A stretch of DNA of 64,000 nt from Epiperipatus broadwayi (GCA_028023455.1 JAQFVV010006231.1:8446036-8510035), one strand, 5' to 3'; numbered from the stretch's first letter, positions 25,901-38,089 are shown. The notes: generated from the sequence alone by a model not told the origin. Made by a program: numbers and translations.

Positions 25901-26790
25901 TGATATTTGATTTAATTACTTCATTTTAATTTATCTTAAGCAAGGATTATTCTGAAATGATAATTTTGTTTGTTTTCTATCTATTCTAAATACTGTTTGA
26001 ATTCATGATGCTATCATAAAGATTACCATCACTGTTTTTTTTTTTGTAGTTAACAGTTGTATATGTGATTAGATAAAGGGTTAAGTTCTGAATAATTATT
26101 TATTAATTGGTAATCATTTAACTCGGTTTATAATATTCATTCTATTATGAATAATACTGTTATCCATGGGGATTACAAAATTAATATTACTTTTCTTTGA
26201 TTTATATTTTATTCAGTTTCAAATGATGTCCAATTCCAGGACTCATTTTTGTTCTGTTACATAGGCTGACCAATGACTGGGCTGTATTGTATTCAAGCTA
26301 TATTAGAGTTAGTATTTACCATTGCATATTTTCAATCTGTTACAAATGCTGCCTAAGTCATTTGGGGCTATAACAGAGGTTAGGAAACTCACATTTATTT
26401 TAATTCCAAATGGCACCCTAACTTTAAGGGTGATAGCAAAGGTTATTTCATCATCATCTTTTTATGTCAGTTATAAATGCTGCCCAAACCTCTAGGGCAA
26501 CTTTTTACTCTGTTAAGAATGACTCCCAAATCTATGAGGCATTAAAAGAAGAATATATCTCATTTTTATTCTGTTACAATATATATATATATATTGAAAC
26601 AAAATTAAAATGTTAATAATAGTAAAATATTGTAACTGACATTCTGACAAAAATAATTAACTTTTGTTCATCTTCATAATACATTTAGTTGTATAATTTC
26701 TTATTTAAAACAACACTCTAAACTTTAATGATTTCCAATATTTGGAGCTATATTATAAAATATTGGAGAGAATGGCTAGTGGAAATAAAA
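22932..26790. other. AT-rich non-coding DNA
   Basis: Nothing recognisable as a gene. The frame at 23018-23296 (minus) is hydrophobic and AT-driven. A run of nine or more C is at about 24401-24409. (TA)n tracts occur near 24889-24902 and 26579-26594; the second is flanked by GTTACAA on the left and TTGAAAC on the right, a junction style also seen at other repeat ends here. Confidence 0.55.
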
Positions 26791-26800
26791 AGAACAGAAA

Positions 26801-26893
26801 AGAGTGACATTGTTGAATGATATAAGAGATGGGAAAAGTTGCGTGGAATTGAAGAGCTGGGCAATGAAGAGAATGGAGTGGGAAAATGAATGA
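26801..26893 (+). pseudogene. LINE C-terminal fragment
   Basis: One open frame reads RVTLLNDIRDGKSCVELKSW, AMKRMEWENE, then a stop. This resembles the C-terminal end of non-LTR retrotransposon ORF2 proteins (W-DDIR----S-EEL-R-A-DR--WR). The following bases, to about 26985, include ATTGATGATGTTGATAATTA and an A-rich end, fitting a LINE 3' tail with GAT-like repeats. Upstream frames are closed, so only the last 30 residues survive. The clade cannot be assigned. Confidence 0.5.
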
Positions 26894-27718
26894 ATTGGTG
26901 ATGTAAATACTCTCTGGACCTGTCCATGGGGCAGAATACTATTGATGATGTTGATAATTATAAAATAATAAAAAAAACTTACATCATTATATAAACTTGT
27001 ATAAAATTAACCTTGATTAAAGTTTTAAAATAAATAAAGTGTAACAGTAATCTTTGCCAGAAAATAACTTGAACTACTCATTAAAGGTGTAAAATAATCA
27101 ATTTGTTTTGTTTTGTTTGTTTTTTTTTAAAAAATGAATAGAAAAATTTTAATTAGATACATGATACGATTTAAAAGAATGCAAAACTTAGTTAATGAGT
27201 GAATGCTACTCTTTTGTGTGTTGTGTATATATATTATTTCTTCATTTATAAAAAAAAAAAAAAGCAAAAATGCAAGCAAATATGTTTTGAAAAAGTTTTA
27301 AAATATTTATTTATTAAACATTGTATTTAAAAAATAAATTCTCTCACAGTCTTCTTTGTCATTCCACTACCATTTTTTTGTTTTTCCCCCCACTAAAAAT
27401 AATGATTTTTTTAAAATTATGCGGAGAACATTTCACTGACGGCGTTCAAGAAGTATCTTACCGATTGATTACAGTACATCCCCAAAAAGTTTTTTTTTTT
27501 TTTTTAACAGATTAATTAGTGTACATCGTACATAATTGTAAAAATAAAGAATGAAATTAATAAAATATTTATAATGAATCATCATTCTTGCCACTAACAT
27601 CAATTTTAATAATAATAAAAATGACAATAAAAAAAAAAAAATCAAAGAAAAAAAATCTTAGATCATAAAAAAAGAATTGGGGCATTCTAGGATGATGTGC
27701 AATATTTACATTTACCAT

Positions 27719-28010
27719 AATTTTACATTGTTAAAATAGGCAAAACTCTCTCTATACAGTAGTGCCCTCAAAGCAAGACAAAGTAATCAATGGATGCCAG
27801 AAGGCTTGTGCATAAAATCCCTATCTAGTGCTTACTCATCCAATATCCTCAAACTAGTTTCTGGCTTGTACAAGCCTTCTGGCATCCATTGATTAGTCTG
27901 TCTTGCTTTGAGTGGCACTACTGTATGGAGAGAGTTTTGCCTATTTTAACAACAGTTATGAGCAAGCATGGGAGGTAGTGATCATGTGATGTTTAAAATT
28001 TTTACATTGT
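27719..28010 (+). mobile_element. Hairpin-bearing retroposon, copy A
   Basis: The body is 27732-27997. Flanks AATTTTACATTGT (27719-27731) and ATTTTTACATTGT (27998-28010) are a 13-bp target duplication with one mismatch. Inside, about 80 bases on the left (starting TAAAATAGGCAAAACTCTC) pair with about 80 on the right (27875-27955), giving a long hairpin with a loop of about 60 bases containing CCCTATCTAGTGCTTACTC. After the hairpin a tail reads GTTATGAGCAAGCATGGGAG then GATCATGTGATGTTT. Target duplication length and the single-sided tail suggest retroposition rather than a cut-and-paste MITE. Confidence 0.7.
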
Positions 28011-28744
28011 CTTATACAGGCAGAATACTATTAATCTGAATATCTACTATTCAAAAACTTCTATCCAATCAAAATTCCAAAGGTATTTTTTTAATCTTTT
28101 ACAAAAAAATAATTAGTTTGGACAAACATTTATAAACAACATTTAAGAAACAATATTCAATAAATACTATATTTGAATAAGCCTAAATACACTTTTTTTC
28201 TGAGCAAACTTTAGATTTTTAATCCATTCTTAAAATCAGAATAATTCATAAATCTGAAAAAGCCCTGAAACCAGGGATTTTGTATTAATGGTATTTTGAT
28301 CTGTAATGCTGTTTTCACATTTTAAATCATTCTTCTTTTGTAATGTTTATATACATCAATTTATTGATGTCCTTTATTATATATTATTCTGTTATGATTG
28401 CTAAAAAGAATTATTAACAGGTAAAATCTGTTTATGATTAATTATTTCTGCTTAAGATTCATTTAATATTTTGCATAAAATTAACATATAAGAGAAATTT
28501 GATTGATTTTATAAAACTTTAAACACCAAACTTTCATCAAATTTATAATATAGATGAAAACATGTTTTATCAAGGAAATTACAAAACGTAATTATCCTCA
28601 ATAATGATACAATATCATCTGCTTAGTAAAAGCAGGCTATTGTTTTGCTTGCTGAATCTGCCTTTGAATAAATGTTTGATTAGTTTATCTAAGACTTGAA
28701 TATCTTAGACAAGCAATTGGAACATTTGTAATATCTTTATTAAT

Positions 28745-29210
28745 AATATTTACTAAGGCTGTGTAAACCTCAAGAATAAGCATGGGAAAATGCGAAGGTA
28801 GGGACCTCTACAGGTCTTAACCACAAGCTTATGCTTTGGAAAAAGAGGGGAACCCTTCTTTACTTCAACTTACTTTCTATATGAATAGGTGAAGCTGAAG
28901 CAGTTAGATCTAAGAGTGTGAAACTATTCAATACTTTAAGTCCACAATTCCTATTACACATTAGTTCTCGTGAAATTTTTCGATTTACAAGTCAATGGAA
29001 AGATCTTATAGTTAAAAATCTATTACGATAATTTAAAGTTGTAATTATAAATTTATTTAAATGCACATTAATTATATAAGTATTTACTAAGGCTGTAAAC
29101 CTCAAGAATATGCACGTAAAAATGCAAAGGCCACAAGCTTACGCTTTGGAAGAAAAGAGGGGAATCCTTTACTTCAACCTACTTTCTATATTATATGAAT
29201 GACTATTTTT
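28745..29210. repeat. Direct duplication of a ~120-145 bp unit
   Basis: Unit 1 (about 28748-28888) and unit 2 (about 29085-29205) share TATTTACTAAGGCTGT, AAACCTCAAGAATA, CCACAAGCTTA-GCTTTGGA, AGAGGGGAA-CCTTT and TACTTCAAC-TACTTTCTAT. Unit 2 lacks about 24 bases present in unit 1 (TAGGGACCTCTACAGGTCTT). The intervening 200 bases are not duplicated. No coding meaning was seen. Confidence 0.75.
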
Positions 29211-29214
29211 ATCA

Positions 29215-30955
29215 GAATTGCTTTCATGTTATATCATTGATTTCAGAAAACAATTATTTTAAAATGGCAGCTTAATTATAATATTCTCTTTATTAAGTCA
29301 ACAATGAATTGTTTTTATTGATATTGGAGGGTTCAGATATGTATTTAGCATTGTGTTAATTTGTTCTGTTGAGCTCTTGTACTTTTGACTACTTTTCACA
29401 ATATCCATCCACTTTTTTTGTAATAATTCTTAATTTTCAACTGCAGTTGATTTTATCTAGTTTTTTTTTTTATAGCAAATATAATCATAATCCTTTGAGA
29501 GTCTTGACATTGAAATAATAAACAAATTAGTAGTGAAATTCTCTCTGTGAAAATTTTCAGGAAAAATTATTCTTCATTTCAAGTTGTCCTTCACTCTTTT
29601 AGATTAATCAACAACTGAATCATATAATTTAAACAAATTTCAATTTGAAATATTTATTTTTCAAATTATATAAGATACAAATGCAAGAATTGTCAATGTT
29701 ATTCTCATGCAATTGGTAATGTATTATCGACCAATAAGATGTATCTAATACCTTCTGCTTGTTTTTTTTTTTTTTAACTAGGAGGATTAAATTTTATTAG
29801 CTCTACATTATGTAATAATTAGAATATTCATAAAAATAATAAGTTACAGTTGCTTAAAACCTGGGCTTCTATCTTGGAATGTATTTTTACAGTAATTGTC
29901 TTTACTCAAACTTACAGTAGATGGTTCTGCAATAGAATGAAATTATTCTTGGAAGCATCTGACTACTTTGTTGATGGTTTTTTCAATAATGTTATTCAAA
30001 CAAATCTTTCATTCATTGCACCTTGACTATTGAGATCTAGGACATGATTTTATTTCTAAGTATTATGTTTTGAACTTTTATGAATATAAGGAGTCAAACA
30101 AACAAGGATTAATCTTACCATCTATAACAATGGTGAGCAAATGCAGCTCTTAGTCAAGCTAAGTGTGTCTCCCATTGAAATCCAATTTTATTTTTATTAT
30201 TTCAGAATTTCTTTTTAATTGTACAAAATTTTGTAATATGATAGAAATTTTGGTCAAACATTTTTGTTACTTATTTTATTACAAATTACATCATGTATAT
30301 ATGTACATACTATTTTCAAATATATTGGCAAACTAGACATTAATGACATTTACCTAATCTTTTAAAAATTACTACATGTGCTTAAGAAGTGATTACATGT
30401 GTCTGATTTGTGCAATTTTGTGGTTGTATATTTTAGTGATAGTTTTCCTATCAACTAAATCTGGTATGTAGATTGTTTTATTAAGCAATTTAAATTTGTT
30501 TATGATGTGTAATTTTGGTGCCACCACAAGTTTTCTAAAGATATGTGTTCAGGTTAAGAAAATTATTTTAATTGTTTATAATTAATGCACTTAATAGTTT
30601 CATGTTTTTTTAAAACAATTATATATATATAAAAAAAAAAACTCTTGAAAATAAAACTGGAAAGCATTTGTTTGATTTTGGTTATGTTGTTTCTATTTTT
30701 GATGGTAAATAATAATGAAATGGACATTTAAGAGTTAACAGAAAATATTGACCAGAAATATAGTCCAAAATTGCTTTTCATTATTCTAAATTATTTTTAT
30801 TCTTATTTTATTTTAAGAAGCTGAATGTCTTAGACAATTTGTTGCACCATTTACAAATTTTTTAAAATAAGAATTAATATTTAGACATTTTTATTTTAAT
30901 TGTTTATTTATGTATTTTTTTGAATTTCAGACTTTGGACTGATTGTTAATATGAC
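29215..30955. other. AT-rich non-coding DNA
   Basis: No gene, transposon protein or RNA recognised. T and A homopolymers occur near 29460, 29764 and 30629. Confidence 0.55.
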
Positions 30956-30959
30956 CTCA

Positions 30960-32690
30960 GAAAATATCAAAAAATAAAAATGCAAATAAGAAAGTAGAAG
31001 CTTTCAGAAAGAGTGGGTAGAAAAATTTGCATTAAAGTTTGAAACTTTTCAACTCAATATCCATGTAATTCAAAATTGTGAACAGAGAAACTTAAGTCAT
31101 TACAATCAGGTCTTCATAAGCAACAAAGACTCTTGTCTTATTTTAGTCATGAGGATGACAGAGCCAACAAAGCTAGTTTTTTTTTTAGCTTGGAATATTG
31201 CTCATGCCAAAGGTTCATATGGAAAGATAATTTATGTAAAAAAACTTGGAGCAAATGGTTAAAGTTTTGGATTCAGGTAATATAAATCTGTATAAATTGA
31301 TCACACAAGTTCCTATGTCATGTCATACAACTAAGCATCTTATTAATGAAATTAGTAGAAATATTGGAAATAGTTTGATGTGTAATATGAAAAATTGTAC
31401 AGCATTCTGTTTAGCTCTCAATAATTCTGCAGACATTCAGGATGTTCCACAATTGGCTGTTTTTTTGGGCTATGTATGTGCAGATGTTAATATAAAGAAA
31501 GAAATGTTAAACCTATTAGCTTTTACTAAAACAACTTGCAATATCAATGTTAAAAATGCAGTATCGATGTCAAAAATATGCTTGATGAAGTAATGAAGAG
31601 TTGCAACTGACAAGTTTTTGCAATGATAGGGTAAAACTTAGGTCTCATTGATCTTTTAAACAATGATCCTAAAATTTCACACTTTGTCCCTTTTCACTGC
31701 ATAATCCACTATGAGCATCTGATAGCAAAGTACCTAAAATAAAAAAATGTGTGGAAAATTGTTTTTACAGATTGAGAATTTATTTAGAATACTAAAACAC
31801 AACATCAATTTAAGAACTTTTTAAAAAAGTTAAATGATGATACAGATGAATTGGCCAGTGATCTCTTTTTTTGGGTCTGTTTTAACTTACAATATTTTGA
31901 ACTGTTTTGTGGAACTCTTAAATTCTATCATAACATTTTTAAAAGAAAAAAAAAATACCCAGAATTAAAAAATGAAACTTGGCTTTGTGATTTAATGTAT
32001 CTTACAAACATTATAAAACATTTGGAAACACTTAATTTAGTTTTACAAAGAAAGGGAAAAATGATTAGCTATTTGTTACAAACTGTATTTAGTTTTGAAG
32101 CTAAACTTTGTTTTTTGTGTATGATCTTAAGTCCAAAATATTTAATCATTCTCCATGAGTAAAAGCAAATACAATTAATATCAAAGAAGAAAAATTAGAT
32201 GAATATAAAGAACAATTAGAAGGATTGCAAGCAGATTTCAAATGTGTGTAGGTTTGAAGATTTTAAAAGTTTAAAATCTACATTTAAAAATTTTATGAAT
32301 CTATTTATTTGAGATATTATTAAAGATGTATTTCCAATTTCTGAAATAACATTTGTTGAAAAAGTGGCTGGGGAATTGGAGTTATTAGAGAAGAAAGAGG
32401 ATCAAGCATTGCAAATACTTCACAAATCTAATTCTCTAATTAATTTTTGGAAATTCATGCCAGAATCAAAATATTTATATTTAAAGAAAGCTGCTCACCA
32501 TCTAATTTCAATTTTTGGTACAACATATTGCTGTGTATTGTACAATGAAGTTTGTGAAATCAAAATATCTTTCACAGTTGACCAATCAGCATCTCATAAA
32601 ATTCCCGAGAACATCTTTAACAAATTATATGCCAAATTTCATAGATTTGACCAAAGGTCTTCATTAAATTATACTTTTTATTAATGATTT
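30960..32690 (+). pseudogene. hAT-type transposase related to GTF2IRD2/SCAND3-like proteins (broken)
   Basis: Pieces follow the order of the hAT-like proteins annotated as GTF2IRD2-like or SCAND3-like. About 31000-31240 has an F-KEWVEK start and an LAWNIAHAKGSYGK block, matching the conserved ALNIA-AGKPF. The frame at 31246-31593 has VPMSCHTTKHLINEISRNIG (equivalent to LSRNTV-RRIEDIS), then CLALNNSADIQDVPQLAVFL, where the family has the catalytic Asp (LDESTD). The frame at 31851-32162 has WLCDLMYLTNIIKHLETLNL. The frame at 32364-32684 carries the C-terminal dimerisation region: LKKAAHHLISIFGTTYCC, where the family has SIFGSTY-CE. Stops, a frame change and LDESTD-to-LNNSAD replacement show it is inactive. 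No terminal inverted repeats were located. Confidence 0.8.
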
Positions 32691-32699
32691 TCTACTACT

Positions 32700-35225
32700 A
32701 TATTTTATTATTAAAATTTTGAAATAATTATTTTGTATTTTTTTTTCTTTTAATTATACTTTTTACATACTTTATATAGTATTTAAAACCTGTGTAGAAT
32801 ATGTCATCATATTAATTAAGTTAAATAAAATTGACTATACACATTTATTTTTTGTACCTAAATAATAATAATATGATATGGCTCTTTAAAATGTGTGAAA
32901 AACCACTATGCAGATCTCATTGACCTCAAGCATGTCCATCCCTGATCCATACTGTGATTATAGAATCAGTTTGATAAATAATGCACTCTCTAGTTTCACT
33001 AAAATTCATTTTTAATTTTCATCATTTTTCTCTTTCATTAAAATTATTCAACTTAAATCTTTTCAGATCTGGATTTTATGGGATAATGATTATGATAAAT
33101 ACCTCATGAGTTATCTAGCTATTTCAATGTCTTTTTGTTTTTGACACTAGTAGTATAATACCTTAAAGTTTAATGATAACAGCTGGTATAAATCATTGGT
33201 AATAATACTACATATTTGACCATCAGAAACAGTGACCTTAGTTTTTAGAATGTGGTGAACCAATTCAATATTTCTACCAGTATATCAGCATAAAATAATA
33301 TTATCAGATATACTAAACAAATTATATTTGATTCCATTGGTCCACAATATCTAAAATAATGAAGAATATGAACTTTCAAATTAAGATTATTATTTTTGTT
33401 TCTCAGATTTATGTAAATATTAAGTCTTTCTTACCATAGCATCCCAGTTCTAGAAAGTCAGTTAACACACAGTTTATACTAGTCATTATCATTAAACTCT
33501 AAGATACACTTTTTATTAAAAATGAGAACAGTATGATATAGCCAGGTAGCTTTTTAGGATAATAATCATTATGATATTATTACTGACTGTTTAATTGAAT
33601 TGTGGATATTTTTATGGAAATTGTCCAACAGTAATTTATCTACTATTTAAATATATCTTTCATCACTTTATCCTTATTTTTATATAATTGAGAAATGGAA
33701 TAAAATTCAGATCAAAATAATTTGAGTTGGTTAATTTTAATATAACAGAGAGATGTTGAAGATTAAAAATGAATCTTAGAGATACTAAAAACTGCATCTT
33801 TTATAAAACTAATCCACATTATAGAAAGATTTATTACTATACATTTGAATGTTTATTGTTCACATAGTTCAAAATATTGGGAAAAAATATCATGTTGTAA
33901 ATCTTAACGCTCAAACCACCACTATTGAAATATTGATTTGAATAACCTCACTGAAAATCAAACAATAATGTTATAAGAATATAATTTTCACCCTACTACA
34001 GAACCATTAACATAAGCATGAGTAAAGTAAACATAATTATTATAAAAATACATTTCAAGATGGAACTTGGTTAAATAAATGTGATTTAATACTTCTGTGG
34101 AGATTCTAATTATTATATATTTAGGGCAAATTATATTCAATCCTCACTGTTCAATAAAAAAAAACAGAGAGCATTAAATAGAGTAAATCTCATGAAATTT
34201 TTTTAAGTTTTGTAAATATTTGCTCTGGTATTATAGTCAGACCACATTATTTTTTAGAAAGAAACATTATGAGAGCTGAGATTCAACTTGAAATTAGCCA
34301 AAGCAAGAAAGTACTTCTTCCTACATCTTCAAATATGCTATTGTTTTTCTAGGGGATATATTGTCATAAATAAATCTTAAAGCTTTTATTAAAACAAAAA
34401 AATGAAACATCTGAACTATTATTTCTTGGATTGTGTGTTGTAAAATATTTATTTAAATTTATCTTTTTTTTTTCCTATAAAAATATTAACATATTGTATA
34501 TTTTAGTTCATTATTACAGAAGTTTTCTTTTTCAAATAAAAGCATAATTCAACTGTTTTTTTTCATTTAAATTCTGATTGATAAGATGTGATTAGAAATA
34601 TATTTTATGATTTAAATAGATAATTAAATTTAGGATTGAAATTACAATAAATAACAAAATATTTATTTATGTAAATAACCAATATTGAATAAGCAATATG
34701 TCTAGAGTTAAAAGCCAAGGTTAATTGTTTCTCTTTAGCAGTAGGGTTTCCATCAGAAGACTTTACTGATGGCCTACATTGTTTATGTTTACAACCATAT
34801 TTTTAGTAAATGTTAAAAATAGATTTATAAATATTGAGGTTAGAATCACTCTGTTAAATAAATAATATTACTATGAATAATTGAATCTTGATGTTTCTAG
34901 CTGTTATATAGCTGAAGGTGAAGTTAATAAAAGCAGTGGGACTCTGTAAAATACTGATAAGAATTCTAATTATAAATATTTAAGAGATGCCCAATTATAA
35001 TACTTGACAAAATATTTTCACATATTATAATATTTTTATCTGCAACTTAACAGCAACAACAAAAAGTAAATCAGGATGAATGCAATATGGGTGTGAATGT
35101 AAGGAAGTTTTATTTTCATTACATAATTTTTTCGTTTTCCATTATTTAATTTATTAATATTATATTGAGGCTTAAAATGTTGTGTTTGGCCAAGTCATGA
35201 AAGAGCTACTTTCATAGATTTTGTT
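32700..35225. other. AT-rich non-coding DNA
   Basis: No recognisable feature. All frames are short. CpG is almost absent. Confidence 0.55.
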
Positions 35226-35295
35226 TTTAATAAAAATGTTTGTTTTTTTTTTTTAAAAAAAAAAAATGTAAGAGTTCATACACTGGATTTTTTTT

Positions 35296-35382
35296 CCATG
35301 TGTCAAAGCATCTGCTGGAAAGCGAACCTGGGACAACTGCTTGTAAGGCAGCTGTGCTAACCACTCGGCCACCAACGCTTGA
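35296..35382 (-). mobile_element. tRNA-derived SINE, minus copy
   Basis: On the minus strand: GCGTTGGTGGCCGAGTGG then TTAGCACAGCTGCC (box A, TGGCCGAGTGGTTA, Leu/Ser-tRNA-like), an anticodon-arm-like CTGC-CTTACAA-GCAG, then GGTTCGCTTTC (box B) and a tail ATGCTTTGACACATGG. The arms do not form a proper cloverleaf acceptor stem, so it is a SINE head rather than a tRNA gene. It ends in an A-rich region. The same unit lies at 39401 in the opposite orientation. The 71-codon frame across it (35227-35442) is a by-product. Confidence 0.75.
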
Positions 35383-35529
35383 CAGTTTTATTCTCACGTC
35401 TTGTTGACTGCTTATAAGAATCCAGCTTTCAATATGCGACAAAATAACTGGAAAATAAATGGTAGATCCAGAAAAAGTGATCTATGAATGATTAATAATA
35501 TTCATTCAGTCAGTAATCTGGACATCATT

Positions 35530-35692
35530 CTAAATGAATTGGTATAAACTAATCATAATCATTCCAATGAATTTAAAATAGTTTTAAAAAATATTGATAG
35601 ATTTTGAAAAAAGTTAAAACTTAAATGAGATCAATAAGAAGATAACTGATACTCTACTAAGAATTGCAACAAAAACAGCTGGTTCAAAAAAC
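35530..35692 (+). pseudogene. RTE linker fragment, out of order
   Basis: The stretch from about 35570 (AATGAATTTAAA) through 35590-35690 matches the RTE linker (NEFK, then a DQ-EDN/TDTLLRIATKTAGSKK-like region) seen at 8566-8700 and again at 36170-36310. Here it lies before the endonuclease piece at 35693, not after it. It is therefore a second, separate fragment or a rearranged end. Confidence 0.6.
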
Positions 35693-38080
35693 ATTGTGGA
35701 GATGGGTGGGAGTGGCAACATTAGTTATTCAACTTAATGGAAGTTATCAAATGCAGATAACTCTGGTGTATGCCACAATAATTTCTCATTGTGTGAAGTA
35801 TTTTAATGTAGATATACAAAATACTTTTGATTATACCAAACATTGTGTTAAAATGGGAAATAACTGAAAGATGAAAATGCTATAGATAAATTTGCTTGTA
35901 GTAATAGAAATGAGAGACAACGTGGATTCACAGAATTTGTAGAAAAATAAAAAGTATATATTACAAATTCTTTCTTTGAAAAAACATTAAATAAAAATGG
36001 ATAGGAAACAGATTGAATTATATTTTGACTAATAGAAAATATATTTTTTAAGATTATGTTCTTAACAGATCATCAATTAGATACTTGTTAAATACAAAAA
36101 TAAAAGAATTGAAAATTATTTTAAAAGGCTGTCATAGTAATTGATATTCCTAACTTTCAAAACCACACCAATAATTTAAATTAGAACTTGCTAATTGTTT
36201 TTAAATATTGACAGACATTGAAGATGATTCAAACTTAACTGAGATCAGTAAGAAGAAAGTTGATACTCTACAAAAAGCTGCAATGAAGATAGCTGGTACA
36301 AAAAGACAGCAATTATCAGTAAATTTTTAAATGAAACAAGAAATGTATGAAGAAAAGAAAATATATGAAAATATTTCGTTAAGAAGAATTGAATATTTAA
36401 AGTTTTGTAAAATCATATATAAAATAAAGTTAAATTATGGTACAAAAAAACATAATTGTGAATTGACAAGGAATGCCACAAAAGAGATAAGGTATTGGAA
36501 GAAAAGTTATTTCAGTAATAAAAGGAAAACATTAAATTATGATTAAAAAGAGATATAACAAATAACAAGAAAACAAATTAATCATTATAATTATTATATT
36601 TTTTAAATTATCAAGCATTTAAAGTGAAGAGATGAGACATGCAATTAAATTTATAAAGAAGGGGAAAAACTTCAGGTTATGGTGGATTTATTATTAATAT
36701 TTTAAAAGAAGCAAGTAAAAGAATAAAAAACTTGAAAAATCTATATTTTAAATGTTTAAGATATACAAAATGATTGAAGAAATGCAGCAATAATATTGCT
36801 ATTTAAGAAAGGTGATAAAGAAAATACTAGAAATTATAGAACTATCAGTCTTCTATTACTTCTATATAAAATCTTTACCAAGTTAGTTACAACTTGTCTA
36901 TAAAAACTTTGGAATCACATCAATCAGAAGAACAATATGGAATTAAAAGTGATTTAAGCAGAATGTATTATATTCAAGTAATGAGAGAAGTTATAGAAAG
37001 AAATTAATACTAATTATCATTATGGTTTGGATTTATAGATTATGAAAAGACATTGGATCTCATAACCATTTTCACAGTGAATAATGCTTTGGACTATCAA
37101 GATATAAACCCAGAATAATGTCATATTCTGAAAAATATTTATCACAATGCACCAGCAATGATTACATTTTATTGTGATACCAAGAAGATTAATATTGGTA
37201 AGTGTATGGACAGGACAATTACATGTCTACAAAACTTTTTACAGTAGCTTTACAAGAATTATTTTTTGGATTAAAATGTAAAACTAAAAAAATAAAAAAT
37301 ACATGGAGATTATTTAAGTAACTAGATTTTGAAAATGATATGATTGTATTTACAAATAATGTTTCCAACCATCAAGAAGTGTTTTGCAAGTAAGAAAATA
37401 AGACTAGAAAATAAACACTAAAATGACTAAATTAACATTCAGAGAATTTTCTCAAAAGAAAATAAAAGTTGATAATTATGAATTAAAAGAAGTTAACAGC
37501 TAAAAATATCTTGGTCACATTATTAATATAGATAAAATTATAATAGATGAGATTGATTATAGAATTACTCTTATTAATACAGGCAAAACTCTCCATACAG
37601 TAGTGCCACTCAGTGCAAGACAGAGTAATCAGTGGATGCCAGAAGGTTTGTGCATAAAATCCTTATCTAGTGTCTACTCATACAATATCCCCAGACTAGT
37701 TTCTGGCTTGTGGCCTTCATCAGTGAGGAGCCTTGGATCTAAGAGCACTACACCTAGATCTTAGGATCCCTGTCTTGCACTGAGAGGCACTACTGTATAG
37801 AGAGTTTTGCCTGTTTTAATAAGTTATGAGCAAGCATAAGAAATGGTGATCATGTGATGTTTGGTAGAATTAATCTTCTTGAATGAAGTAATTTTTATAG
37901 AAATAACTTCATATTAAAAAAAAAATATGTTTGTATTTGAAAAGGAAAGTTTTTAATAGATGCATTTTGTCAGTTTTTATTTATGGAATTGAGATTGGAT
38001 ATTTAGTAACTACAATTCTATCCTGCACTAAACTACTTAGGATAATCCTTCAATTCACTACAAGCTATAAACATAGTTAA
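35693..38080 (+). pseudogene. RTE-type LINE, second long copy, interrupted
   Basis: In order: endonuclease piece (35664-35867 frame: ITLVYATIISH, VDIQNTFDYTK, then MGNN in place of GDFNA); linker at about 36170-36330 (EISKKKVDTLQKAAMKIAGT) and 36331-36546; RT fingers near 36780-36900 (NAAIILLFKKGDKENTRNYR); RT motif A at 37029-37061, GFIDYEKTLDLI, keeping the catalytic Asp; LFTVALQELFFGLK near 37240-37280; the active-site region FENDMIVFTNN near 37326-37360 where active elements have F/YADD; then, after a nested insertion at 37561-37883, a continuation FNRCILSVFIYGIEIGYL at about 37950-38000 (family: VALYG-ETW). Many stops and frameshifts make it inactive. Confidence 0.8.
37561..37883 (+). 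mobile_element. Hairpin-bearing retroposon, copy B, nested in RTE
   Basis: The body is about 37578-37865. Flanking sequences AGAATTACTCTTATTAA (37561-37577) and AGAATTAATCTTCTTGAA (37866-37883) form a target duplication of about 17 bp with three mismatches. Both ends carry the family arm (ACAGGCAAAACTCTC..., then CAGTAGTGCCACTCA and its complement). The right half has an extra stretch absent from copy A (GCCTTCATCAGTGAGGAGCC and ACACCTAGATCTTAGGATCC). The same tail follows the hairpin: GTTATGAGCAAGCAT, GATCATGTGATGTTTGG. RTE similarity resumes after it, so the nesting order is clear. Confidence 0.7.
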
Positions 38081-38089
38081 TCACAAGAT

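Noticed and set aside
27719-28010. Cut-and-paste MITE
   Set aside because: The 13-bp target duplication lies beyond a one-sided tail rather than at the inverted-repeat ends.
35296-35382. Functional tRNA gene
   Set aside because: Boxes A and B are present, but the acceptor and anticodon arms do not form a proper cloverleaf, and a SINE tail and second copy exist.
35227-35442. 71-codon minus-strand frame with mixed composition
   Set aside because: It is the translation of the tRNA-derived SINE and its A-rich tail.
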